Shown: positions 1 to 7,855 of the stretch, one piece after another
Position numbering within the stretch: position 1 is the first letter of the stretch
How the letters are laid out: the number at the start of each line of letters is the position of its first letter
NCBI GenBank assembly: GCA_963819075.1
Contig: CAWFUP010000002.1
Span: forward strand, 186,001-250,000
Length of the DNA stretch: 64,000 bases
Direction of reading: 5' to 3'
DNA from: CAVQBJ01 sp963819075
GTDB lineage: Bacteria; Actinomycetota; Thermoleophilia; Solirubrobacterales; Solirubrobacteraceae
Notes under the pieces: generated by a model
What the model was told of the DNA's origin: nothing
What the model saw: the letters and a program-made list of their open reading frames with translations, nothing else
Database searches by the model: none
Translations under genes and position numbers: made by a program

Positions 1-196
1 GCTGCGAGAAGCCCTGACGGCGAGCGTCGCCGGTGCTGTGACCAAGGAGCAGCACCTCGAAGGCCGCGACCGCCGCGGCCGCGACGTCGTCTGCCGAGTC
101 AGGACGGCGCCGCTCGCCGACATCAGTGGCGCCGTCGCCGGAGCGATCGTGATGATGGACGTCGCGGACGGCCCGGGCGCCACCGCCGCCGATTAG
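1..196 (+). CDS. C-terminal end of a PAS-domain signalling protein (partial, runs off the left edge)
   Basis: The frame starting at base 2 is open from the window edge to a TAG at 194-196 and encodes about 64 residues. The segment GRDVVCRVRTAPLADISG followed by AGAIVMMDV has the shape of the last strands of a PAS domain, as in multi-domain PAS/CheR or PAS/kinase sensors: a polar strand, a short loop, then a hydrophobic strand ending in a connector. The rest of the protein lies outside the window, so its output domain is unknown. It ends one base before the convergent coiled-coil gene. The PAS assignment is inferred from strand pattern only. Confidence 0.5.
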   Translation, partial: LREALTASVAGAVTKEQHLEGRDRRGRDVVCRVRTAPLADISGAVAGAIVMMDVADGPGATAAD

Positions 197-646
197 CTAC
201 TCCTCCTCCTCCGGCCGTTTCTCGTCATCGCGCCCAGCCTCTCGCTGTGAGGCGCTCGTCTCCCGGTCGATCTGCGCCTGCTGCCTGCGCTCGGATTCCC
301 GTTCGCGCACCGCGTGCTTCGCGGCGCGCTCGAGGCGCTCGCGCTCGCGCTCGGCGGCCGTTCCCTCGCGCTCATCGGCCAGGCGTTCGCGGTCGTCCGC
401 GGCCGCCTCACGCTCATCGGCCACACGCTCACGGTCGTCGGCGGCCGCCTCGCGCACATCGGCCAGGCGATCCCGGCGGTGGGCCGCCCGCTCGCGGTCG
501 AACAGGCGTTGCTCACCCTCGCCAAGCTCATCGGGGATACGCCCTTCATCGGACAATCGCGCCGCCTCGGCTGTGCCCGCCTGGGTCGCTGGCGAGCCCG
601 AGTGCCACGAAGCGCGCGGCAAGCTCCTCGGCTGCTGCCTGGCCAA
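197..646 (-). CDS. Highly charged coiled-coil repeat protein
   Basis: About 149 residues from a TTG start at 646. The central part is a run of near-identical heptad-like units such as RERVADEREAAADD and RERLADERE, and the tail ends in a run of glutamates. This composition predicts a long, soluble, single alpha-helical or coiled-coil rod. Similar ADERE/ADDRE repeat proteins of unknown function are common in actinobacteria. No signal peptide or membrane segment is visible. The start is uncertain: the first 40 or so residues overlap, in another frame, the remnant of a short-chain dehydrogenase, so the real protein may begin near residue 30, or the gene may have been fused to that remnant during rearrangement. 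Function unknown. Confidence 0.5.
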   Translation of the reverse strand: MARQQPRSLPRASWHSGSPATQAGTAEAARLSDEGRIPDELGEGEQRLFDRERAAHRRDRLADVREAAADDRERVADEREAAADDRERLADEREGTAAERERERLERAAKHAVRERESERRQQAQIDRETSASQREAGRDDEKRPEEEE

Positions 647-755
647 GCTCCGGATCGCGGGCGCTCACCCACACGTCGTGGCCCTCGACGAGGAACCGCC
701 GCGCCGCCTCATAGCCGAGGCCTGTGTTGGCGCCGACGATGAGCGCGGTAGTCAT
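585..755 (-). pseudogene. N-terminal remnant of a short-chain dehydrogenase/reductase
   Basis: An ATG at 755 opens a reading beginning MTTALIVGANTGLGYEAAR, the Rossmann-fold nucleotide-binding strand with the TGxxxG(x)G-like motif GANTGLG. It continues through the second strand (DVWVSARDPE) to about residue 57, where similarity stops. The NNAG motif and the catalytic S-Y-K residues are missing, so it cannot be an active SDR. The break falls where the frame runs into the coiled-coil gene, so the 3' part was lost by deletion or rearrangement. It is divergent from the DUF2235 remnant, with 41 bp between the two start codons. Confidence 0.7.
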
Positions 756-796
756 CGCTGCATCATAAGATCCGCCTCGAGGAGAGGAGCCTGGCT

Positions 797-1015
797 GTGG
801 CCAAGCAGCTCGTGGTGTGCTGCGACGGAACCTGGAACGTGCCCGATGAGCTGCGCAACGGCGTGGCCGCACCGACCGACGTCGCCAAGCTCGCCCTCGG
901 CGTCGCGACCGGTGAGGGCAGCGGCCAACTGTTGTTCTACGAACCCGGGGTCGGGACCAGCCCCGACGAGCACCTCCTCGGCGGGGCGTTCGGCTACGGC
1001 CTGTCGCAGAACATT
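797..1015 (+). pseudogene. N-terminal remnant of a DUF2235 (Tle1-like) alpha/beta hydrolase
   Basis: A GTG at 797, preceded by the ribosome-binding sequence GAGGAGAGGA, starts MAKQLVVCCDGTWNVPDE. The CCDGTWN block and the later GVGTSPDEHLLGGAFGYGLS segment are characteristic of DUF2235 proteins, the catalytic domain family of Tle1-type lipolytic effectors. Similarity ends at about residue 73. The GxSxG nucleophile motif that normally follows about 40 residues later is absent. At exactly this point sequence from a reversed acetyltransferase begins, so the gene is truncated and inactive. Confidence 0.75.
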
Positions 1016-1165
1016 CCGCAACAGCCATGCGCTTGTATAGAGCGCGGGCGCGGGAGTTGTCCGCAGCCGTCGTCCACTCCAGACGGCAGGCCCCGCGCGC
1101 CGCGCAGCGCTCTCGGCAGGCCGCGATCAGGCGCTCGGCGCGCGCATCAGCGGGAGCAGCGCTTC
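1016..1165 (-). pseudogene. C-terminal remnant of a GNAT N-acetyltransferase
   Basis: Read on the minus strand, about 50 residues match the end of a GNAT fold: RLIAACRERCAARGACRLEW, then TTAADNSRARALYKRMAV. The block is the last helix-strand-helix, with the N-x-x-A-x-x-L-Y-x-R signature that contacts acetyl-CoA. The catalytic core upstream is gone. It abuts the truncated DUF2235 gene tail-to-tail, which fixes a rearrangement junction near base 1016. Confidence 0.6.
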
Positions 1166-1382
1166 CAGATCCGCGTCGCACACGGCCGTGATCGGGGCGG
1201 CGCCCGCCGCCTCGCGCGCTGGGCTCATGGCCGCGATGGTATGGCCTGCGGCAGGCAGGGAATACGATCGCCACGCACAAGGGGCCACAAGAGACGCTCC
1301 GAAGCCTCATCGGAAGCCGCGCCCTACTGCGGCGTTGGGTGTTAGCGGGGCGTTGATGATCCCCCGATATATATTGCCCCCC

Positions 1383-2015
1383 ATGACCCTCCTACCTTCA
1401 CAGACGCGGGCACGACGTCTTCGCTGGACAGGAACGCTTAGCGCTCTTGTGAGTGTCATTGCCTTTCTAGCTGTTGCCGGCCCAGCAACATCCGCAGCCA
1501 CAAGCAGAGCCACTGCTTCTGTGAGATGCCCACTCACACCCTCTTCCACCATTCCGCCTGGTGATGCGTGGGCCTTTACCTACGACGGAGCGCCCCCGAG
1601 GGCCCAGGCCGGCCTCACCTCTTTGTACGCCCACGGCCGAGGCACGTGGACTTCAGGACGCGGCCGAGGCACCATCTGTTATGCAGCCACTGGCTCCGGC
1701 CATCCCTCAGATAGCCTCGTACTTCAGGTAGAGGGTGCGTCGCATATCTCGCCGGGAATCACCCGGCTCGGCCACCCGGGAGTGGGACTTCTATTGAACG
1801 CGACCGTCTCGGCAAGCAGCGATCCTAGTTGCCCGACCGGCACTCAAGGCACCATCACCCTGTTCGCCAGCTACTACCAAGGGCATCACGACAGCGTTCA
1901 ACTGCACTTCAGCGACAGTTGCGCCCCCTATAACGCCACTTACCTCGGCTCGCAGCTAATAGCTCTCATCGCCGAGAACGGTCGCCAAGTAAACGGCGAC
2001 CTGGTCAAGCACTAG
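1383..2015 (+). CDS. Secreted protein of unknown function
   Basis: 210 residues from the ATG at 1383; an in-frame ATG at 1356 is an alternative. The N-terminus has a classic Sec signal peptide: the positive RARRLRW, a hydrophobic core, and a probable cleavage after GPATSA. The mature part contains five or six cysteines and is rich in Ser, Thr and Gly, consistent with an extracytoplasmic beta-fold. I recognise no catalytic motif or family. Codon use is less GC3-biased than that of neighbouring genes, which may mean recent arrival. It stands alone between the broken-gene patch and a convergent hypothetical gene. Confidence 0.6.
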   Translation: MTLLPSQTRARRLRWTGTLSALVSVIAFLAVAGPATSAATSRATASVRCPLTPSSTIPPGDAWAFTYDGAPPRAQAGLTSLYAHGRGTWTSGRGRGTICYAATGSGHPSDSLVLQVEGASHISPGITRLGHPGVGLLLNATVSASSDPSCPTGTQGTITLFASYYQGHHDSVQLHFSDSCAPYNATYLGSQLIALIAENGRQVNGDLVKH

Positions 2016-2046
2016 AACTACACCTTGCGGGCGCCCGCCGCCGCCC

Positions 2047-2466
2047 TCATCCCTTCGCGGCGCTGCGGAGCGCCGAAGCGGTCGCGGTTGCCCATTCGCC
2101 TGGCAGCCTAACCTGAACGGTCAGCGGGACGGGAAGCGCACAGCCCAGCGCGACCTCGACCGCTACTGCCTGCTCGAGCGCCTTGACGAGGCGGCGCAGA
2201 TCCCGACCGTCGACGCGCACGCGATCGCGAAACAGCCGAATGGGCCGCGCCCCCTCCAAGACATCGGCGAGCTCAATCGCAAAGGCTCCCGATCCCGCAC
2301 GCGCGCTCACAGACGCAGTGTCGGTCCATACGAGCACTTGGTTGAGCGCCGCACCACCGCCGATCCCTCGTCCAGCGGACCAAACTCCCGAAACGGCGAC
2401 AGGCGTCCCCCCGCCGTCGGGTCCGCGAGGCACCGAACCCACCTCTGATTGTGCACGAATCGGCAC
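2047..2466 (-). CDS. Hypothetical protein
   Basis: 139 residues from a GTG at 2466. The last 90 residues read like a folded protein: AIELADVLEGARPIRLF, then a DGRDLRRLVKALEQAVAVE helix, then a strand. The first 40 are Gly/Pro-rich and less convincing, so the true start may be internal, near residue 40. No family is recognised. It is the only plausible gene in the gap between the secreted protein and the tRNA. It is included at low confidence because high-GC DNA gives many false open frames. Confidence 0.35.
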   Translation of the reverse strand: MPIRAQSEVGSVPRGPDGGGTPVAVSGVWSAGRGIGGGAALNQVLVWTDTASVSARAGSGAFAIELADVLEGARPIRLFRDRVRVDGRDLRRLVKALEQAVAVEVALGCALPVPLTVQVRLPGEWATATASALRSAAKG

Positions 2467-2519
2467 AAAGTCCGTCGCAACGGCCCGCCGGCGCCTACGA
2501 CCCGGGCCTTGGCCAAAAA

Positions 2520-2547
2520 GAAACCCCCGCCTGAGCGGGGGTTTCTC
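2520..2547 (-). terminator. Hairpin downstream of tRNA-Ala
   Basis: A perfect 10 bp stem (AAACCCCCGC, loop CTGA, GCGGGGGTTT; 2521-2544) lies 6 nt past the 3' end of the minus-strand tRNA. The A tract before it on the plus strand reads as a U tract for minus-strand transcription, so it looks like an intrinsic terminator for the tRNA transcript. Confidence 0.75.
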
Positions 2548-2548
2548 T

Positions 2549-2624
<76 letters not shown>

Positions 2625-2806
2625 GAGTCGCTCCGCGCGGGAGCGGGCCTCACGGGCACAGTCTAGACCGATGGCGCGGCGGTTACGGGTTGATCGTCGG
2701 GACGACGATTGTCGATGATCGGCCATGAGCGACCACCCGCCTTACTAGGCTCCTTAGACGGAGGGCCCGCGGATGGGTCCGGGTAGGAGGGACCGCAGGG
2801 TCGTCC

Positions 2807-4683
2807 ATGAGCTTTCGCCGTCGCCTGACCATCTTCTTCGTGATCCTCGTGATCGTGCCGATGATCGCGGTCACCGCGGTGCTGTTCCGGCTGATCTCGA
2901 CCAACGAGACCGGGAAGGCGAACGCGAACCTCGCCGCCCGCGCGAAGGTCGCCGCCAACCTGTACGAGCAGAACGCGGCGAACCCGCAACGCGGTCGCCG
3001 CGGCGACGGCCGTGGCGCGAGACCCGACGCTCGGCCAGGCGCTCAGCGCCGGAAACCTCGCGGCCGCGAGCGCCCGGGCGCGGGCCTACATCGGCTTCGA
3101 CGGGATCACCCGCATCGCGCTGCGGCGCGGCGCGGTCACGGTGTTCGACGTCGGCGACCCGACCGCCGTGGCACCGGTCACCCAGCAGCTGCTCGGACCG
3201 AAGGCGCAGCCGCTCGGGCGTCTTGTCGTGTCGACGACGAATGCGCCCGCGTACGCCCAGCAGGTGCTGCGCATGACCGGGCTGCAGGTCGTCGTACGGG
3301 CGCGCGGGTCCGAGCTGGCCTCGACGCTGCCGGCCACCACCCCGGTCGCGCTGCCGAGCCCGGGAGGGACACGTGATGTCACGCTTGCCGGGCGGCCGTA
3401 CCGGGCCGTCACGCTCACCGCCAGCGGCTTCCTTGGCGAGACGCTGCAGATCGGCGCGTTGGCTGACCTTGACAGCATTCAGCCGAGCGCGAGCAACAGC
3501 CGGCTGCTCGCCGGCATCGCTGATCGCGATCTTCCTCGTCATCGCGATCGCCTTCGCGTACCTCGTGTCGCGCTCGCTGCAGATGCAGATCGAGGGGTTC
3601 CTCGACGCCGCGCGGCGCCTCGGCGGCGGCGACTTCTCCGCGCAGGTGCCGATCGTCGGGCACGACGAGTTCGCCGAGCTCGGCGAGGAGTTCAACAAGA
3701 TGTCGCGCCAGCTCGAGGAGCGCCTGCTCGAGAACCGCGAGCAGCGCGAGCGCCTGGAGGGCTCGCTGCGGCGCATCGGCGACACGTTCGCCTCCAACCT
3801 CGATCGCGACGGGCTGCTGAACATCATGCTCCGCACCGCCGTCGACGGCGTCGGCGCCGAGGGCGGCCGGGCCTGCATCCGCGCGGCCAGCGGCGAGCTC
3901 GAGGAGCAGGTCCGCGTCGGTGATCTCAACGGTTACGAGGCGGCGCTCGCCGCGGCGGAGACCGGCGTGCTGGCGGCGGGCACGCCGTGCCAGCTCGAGC
4001 TCGACGGCGTGAGCGCGCTCGGACACCCGCTCGCGGTCCAGCAGCGGGTCATCGGGCTGCTCTCGGTCGCGCGCGCCGACCGCGCGTTCACCGAGGCGGA
4101 GCGCAACCTGTTCGACTACCTGGCCGGGCAGGCCTCGGTGTCGATCGAGAACATCGACCTGCACGAGCGCGTGCAGCGCCAGGCCGTGACCGACGAGCTC
4201 ACCGGCCTGTACAACCATCGCCGCTTTCACGAGGCGATCTCCGCCGAGGTCGAGCGCGCGAAGCGCTTCGGCCAGGACCTCGGCCTGATCATGCTCGACC
4301 TCGACGACTTCAAGCAGGTCAACGACCAGTACGGCCACCAGCAGGGCGACCTCGTCCTGCGCGAGGTCGCGCGGATCATGCGCGGCGTGTCGCGCGAGAT
4401 CGACGCGCCCGCGCGGTACGGCGGGGAGGAGCTGGCGCTGCTCCTTCCCGGGACCAACCTCGAGGGCGCCTACCAGCTCGCCGAGCGGCTGCGTCAGGGG
4501 ATCGACGAGCTCGACGTCACGGTGTCAGGCCACGCCGAGCATCTGCGGGTCACCGCGAGCCTCGGGGTCGCCGCGATGACCGGCGATCGCGACATCGGGC
4601 CGCGCGAGCTGATCGCCGCCGCCGACGCCGCGCTCTATGAAGCAAAGCGTTCAGGCAAGAACAAGACCGTGCGCGCGAGGTAA
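2807..4683 (+). CDS. Membrane-bound HAMP-GAF-GGDEF diguanylate cyclase, broken by two frameshifts
   Basis: Makes the second messenger c-di-GMP from two GTP. The start at 2807 gives MSFRRRLTIFFVILVIVPM, an N-terminal membrane helix, followed by an extracytoplasmic sensor region. A second membrane helix (SLIAIFLVIAIAFAYLV, near 3520-3570) leads into a HAMP linker (FLDAARRLGGGDFSAQV), a GAF domain (about 3780-4170) and a GGDEF domain (about 4185-4680). The active-site loop is RYGGEEL, a functional GGEEL variant. Five residues upstream is REID, the RxxD inhibitory site, so product feedback inhibition is expected. The frame moves from 2 to 0 near 2985 and from 0 to 1 near 3515, with family-like sequence on both sides. 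Either the gene is inactive or these are sequence errors. The next gene starts 14 nt after the stop. Confidence 0.85.
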
Positions 4684-4697
4684 GGTTTCTGTTCGCG

Positions 4698-5338
4698 ATG
4701 GGACTGCTTGACGATGCCATTCGCGAGCACCTCGAGCTGAAGCGGCTCCGCGGTGCCGACCCGAGCGACGTGGCGCGCCTGGAGCGCGAGGCGCTCGGCC
4801 CCGTGCGACGCGGGGCGGCCGGCCCGGAGGAGCTCGCCGACGAAGAGGCGCCCGCGCCACCGCCGTTCGACGCCGAGCACGCCGCCGAGCATCCGCTCGT
4901 CGACGACTCGCAGACGCTCATCCCCGGGGCCGCCTCGGCGCCGGTCGGGCCAGGACACGGCCGAGATCGACATGGAGACCGTGCTCGAGGCCGAGCGCTA
5001 CGAGACGAGCGAGCCCGAGGAGTACGCGCCGCGCGCGCCAGGCGCCGGCGATCGAGGAGGACTACGTCCCGCGCGCCGCTCCGGCCGAGGAGGAGGACTA
5101 CGTCCCGCGCGCCGCGCCCGCGGAGGAGGAAGGCGCCGCCGCTGTTCACGCTCCGGCGGACGACGTCGAGCCGGCGGCGGAGCCGCCCGCTGCCGCTCCG
5201 ACTCCGCAGTCGCCGGGAGACGAGGGGCCGGTCGAGGACGTGCTCGAGGAGACGCCGAGCTTCTTGCAGGAGACGCCCGAGCACGATCGCCTGTGGTTCG
5301 AGCAGCAGCCGCCGCGCGGCTTCGACTTCGACAAGTAA
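4698..5338 (+). CDS. Conserved acidic, low-complexity protein, frameshifted twice
   Basis: The N-terminus MGLLDDAIREHLELKRLRGA is a short amphipathic helix that I associate with hypothetical proteins of Solirubrobacterales and relatives. It is followed by a long Glu/Ala/Pro-rich disordered region with repeats of the type EEDYVPRAAPAEE. The conserved end is WFEQQPPRGFDFDK before the TAA at 5336-5338. The frame changes near 4945 and again near 5040; both points contain the pentamer CCAGG. It lies 14 nt after the diguanylate cyclase, so co-transcription is likely. Function unknown; the helix-plus-disorder plan suggests an adaptor or scaffold, which is speculation. Confidence 0.65.
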
Positions 5339-5355
5339 CCGGCGCGCCTTGATCG

Positions 5356-6534
5356 TCAGCTGATGTAGCCGCGCAGGCGCGCGGCGGCGACAACGCGCTC
5401 AATGCCGACCGCGTAGGCCGCGGCCCGCGGGGAGATTCCGTCCTGGCCGCCGCGGTGGGCGACCTCGGCGTAGGCGCGCCGCATGATCTCCTCCAGCCGC
5501 GCGTTGACCTGCGGCTCGTCCCAGCTGAAGTGCTGGCGGTTCTGGGCCCACTCGAAATAGGAGACGACGACACCACCGGCGTTGGCCAGGATGTCCGGGA
5601 CCACGGTGATCCCGCGCTCGGCGAAGACCGCGTCAGCGGCGGGGCTCGTCGGCGCGTTCGCCGCCTCGAGCACGACGCGGGCACGCACGGTGTCGGCGTT
5701 GCCCGAGTGCAGCACGCCGCCGAGGGCGGCGGGAATGAGCACGTCGCAATCGAGGGCCAGCAGCTGCTCGCCGGAGATCGCCTCCACGCCGGGGTGCTCG
5801 TCGGCGTACTCGGTCAGACGGCCGCCGGCGAGCACGTGGGCATACAGCGCGTTCGCGTTGATCCCGTCCGGAGCGCTGATCGCGCCGGCTGCGTCGCCGA
5901 CGCCGACGACGACGGCGCCGACCTCGGCGGCCAGGCGGGCCACCCAGGAGCCGACGTTGCCGAAGCCCTGCAGGACGATGCGCGTGCCCGGGCTCGGCAG
6001 GCCGTGGTGGCGGATCACCTCGCCGAGCGTGCACACGACGCCTCGGCCGGTCGCCGACTCGCGCCCGGCCGAGCCGCCGAGGGCGATCGGCTTGCCGGTG
6101 ACGATGGCCGGGTTGTAGCCGTTGAGCTTTCCGTACTCGTCCATCATCCAGGCCATCACCTGCGCGTTCGTGTTGACGTCGGGCGCCGGGATGTCGCGGT
6201 CGGGGCCGATCAGCTTGCTGATGCGGTCGATGAACTTGCGCGTGATGTCCTGGAGCTCGTCGTGCGTCAGCCGATTGCCGGGGCAATCGACGCCGCCCTT
6301 CGCGCCGCCGAAGGGGATGTCGACGATCGCCGTCTTCCAGCTCATGAGCGAGGCGAGCGCGCGGATCTCGTCGATGTCGACGGTCTCGTGGTAGCGCATG
6401 CCGCCCTTGTAGGGGCCGCGGGCCGCGTTGTGCTGGACGCGGTAGCCGGTGAAGACGTGCACGTGGCCGTCGCTCAGCCGGACGGGGATCTGCACGGTCA
6501 CCTCGCGGTAGGGCGTGGTCAGGATCGCCCGCAC
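5356..6534 (-). CDS. Glu/Leu/Phe/Val-type amino-acid dehydrogenase (glutamate dehydrogenase family)
   Basis: Catalyses NAD(P)-linked oxidative deamination of glutamate, or reductive amination of 2-oxoglutarate, in the cytoplasm. The catalytic domain shows GPYKGGMRYH (substrate lysine), PFGGAKGGVDCPG (catalytic lysine region) and PAPDVNTN. The Rossmann domain starts at VLQGFGNVGSW. The sequence continues to the usual C-terminal helix, ending YAVGIERVVAAARLRGYIS. The listed GTG start at 6534 is too late: family sequence (ALETVNHNFSLAADDLGL) reads in the same frame up to about 6615, but no ATG, GTG or TTG is present there. A further indel or a non-standard start upstream is therefore likely, and an ATG at 6714 in another frame may be the original start. 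Convergent with the acidic-protein gene. Confidence 0.9.
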   Translation of the reverse strand: MRAILTTPYREVTVQIPVRLSDGHVHVFTGYRVQHNAARGPYKGGMRYHETVDIDEIRALASLMSWKTAIVDIPFGGAKGGVDCPGNRLTHDELQDITRKFIDRISKLIGPDRDIPAPDVNTNAQVMAWMMDEYGKLNGYNPAIVTGKPIALGGSAGRESATGRGVVCTLGEVIRHHGLPSPGTRIVLQGFGNVGSWVARLAAEVGAVVVGVGDAAGAISAPDGINANALYAHVLAGGRLTEYADEHPGVEAISGEQLLALDCDVLIPAALGGVLHSGNADTVRARVVLEAANAPTSPAADAVFAERGITVVPDILANAGGVVVSYFEWAQNRQHFSWDEPQVNARLEEIMRRAYAEVAHRGGQDGISPRAAAYAVGIERVVAAARLRGYIS

Positions 6535-6836
6535 ATCGTCGTCGAGCCCGAGGTCGTCGGCGGCGAGGGAGAAGTTGTGGTTGACCGTCTCGAGCGCGGA
6601 GAACTCGTCGCGGGGGGTGGCGCGCGGCGGTTCACGCGGCCATGGCGTCCGTCGGGTGACGCGCCTCGGTCGGCCCGGGGCGGGCGATCGGGACGGAGGC
6701 CGTAGAGGCGCATTATGCGGATCCTAGAACGGGGGGTGGAGGGCACTGGTCGCTTTCGACGAGTCGGCGCTTGGGTGCGCTGCGGTTGCGGGGTCGTCGC
6801 GTCGCGCGACTCGGCGCGGCTACACTCGATGGCCGC

Positions 6837-6909
6837 GGGGCCATAGCTCAGCTGGGAGAGCGCCTGCTTTGCAAGCAGGAGGTCACCGGTTCGATCCCGG
6901 TTGGCTCCA
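6837..6909 (+). tRNA. tRNA-Ala (anticodon TGC)
   Basis: A 73 nt cloverleaf. Acceptor stem GGGGCCA/TGGCTCC with the G3-U70 alanine identity pair, D-arm AGCTCAGCTGGGAGAGC, anticodon stem CCTGC/GCAGG around TTTGCAA (anticodon TGC, codons GCA/GCN), and T-arm GGTTCGATCC. The discriminator is A and CCA is not encoded. Confidence 0.95.
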
Positions 6910-7304
6910 CTTCGGAAGAGGGCCGCTAATCCTGACCTTTTGCGTGCGATCGCGTCCGCGCGGCGGTCTTGACACGATGGGTACGCGCCGATTTCTGCCC
7001 GTTTCTGCCCAATGCAGCGGCGGTGACGTGACGACCCGGTGCACGATCGAGCGATTTGGGACCTCCCCGCATGTCGGCCAGACGCTGCAACGAGACGGGC
7101 GATGGCGACCCAACTCACCACGTTCGCACCACCGGCGTCGAGCCCCGCAGGCACATCGGCCGCTCCCCAGACACGCGAAGCAGCCGAGCGGCCTGCCGGA
7201 CGCGGACGAGCGCGATGTCGCCGATGCAGTCGCCGGTACCGAGCCGGCTCCACAGCGAAAGCGATCGCCAGCCCGACGACCGCCCGCACGAGCATGCAGC
7301 GATG
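6910..7304. other. Gap with no supported gene
   Basis: About 395 bp between tRNA-Ala and the cupin gene. Open frames exist on both strands but none has a recognisable domain, a convincing ribosome-binding site or protein-like composition. No clear terminator hairpin follows the tRNA. Confidence 0.5.
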
Positions 7305-7640
7305 TCAGTGTGCCGTGCCCGGAAGGGGCCGCCGAGGAGGGGTATCGATGACCAAGGCTCGTGAAGCGCTGAGCGCCCGAACCCGGTGACGGACATTTGG
7401 GCCGACGACGGCAACATCCCCAGCCCTCAGGACGCACTCCTCGCCGTCGACCCAGAGCGCGAGCTCACCCTCGATCACCGTCCAAGCCTCCTCCTCGGGG
7501 TGATGATGTTCATGGACGTCAGGCGCTCCGGCATCGATGGTGTAGCTCGTAAGCGTCATGCGCTCGCCGTGAACCGCTTCTCCCTTCCAGCCGGGGACCG
7601 GTTCGAACGAAACGGCCTCAGATGAAGCAAAGAAGGACAC
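7305..7640 (-). CDS. Small cupin-domain protein
   Basis: 111 residues forming a single cupin barrel. Cupin motif 1 reads PDVHEHHHPEEEAWTVIEGE, with the His-x-His...Glu metal-binding pattern. Motif 2 is LRAGDVAVVGPNVRHRVRA, with the last histidine ligand in place, so a bound divalent metal is expected. There is no signal peptide or partner domain. Stand-alone cupins of this size may be sugar- or quercetin-type enzymes or ligand-binding proteins; nothing nearby indicates which. Confidence 0.8.
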   Translation of the reverse strand: MSFFASSEAVSFEPVPGWKGEAVHGERMTLTSYTIDAGAPDVHEHHHPEEEAWTVIEGELALWVDGEECVLRAGDVAVVGPNVRHRVRALSASRALVIDTPPRRPLPGTAH

Positions 7641-7855
7641 GTCGCAAGACTAATCAGCCCGCCGCCGAGGAGCGCCGCCACTTCTCCGCTCACGAACCAG
7701 CAGCTCTTCGGCTCTCCGTCCAGCGCCGCTACGTCGCTCGCGCTGTCGGTGAGAGGCTTGCGATCAATAGCGACGTCGCGCCTCAGCTTTGTGGCCACGC
7801 AGACCCAATCTCGCAAACTTCGCCGATCGCGGACCGAGCTGAGGTCTTGGCCTAG

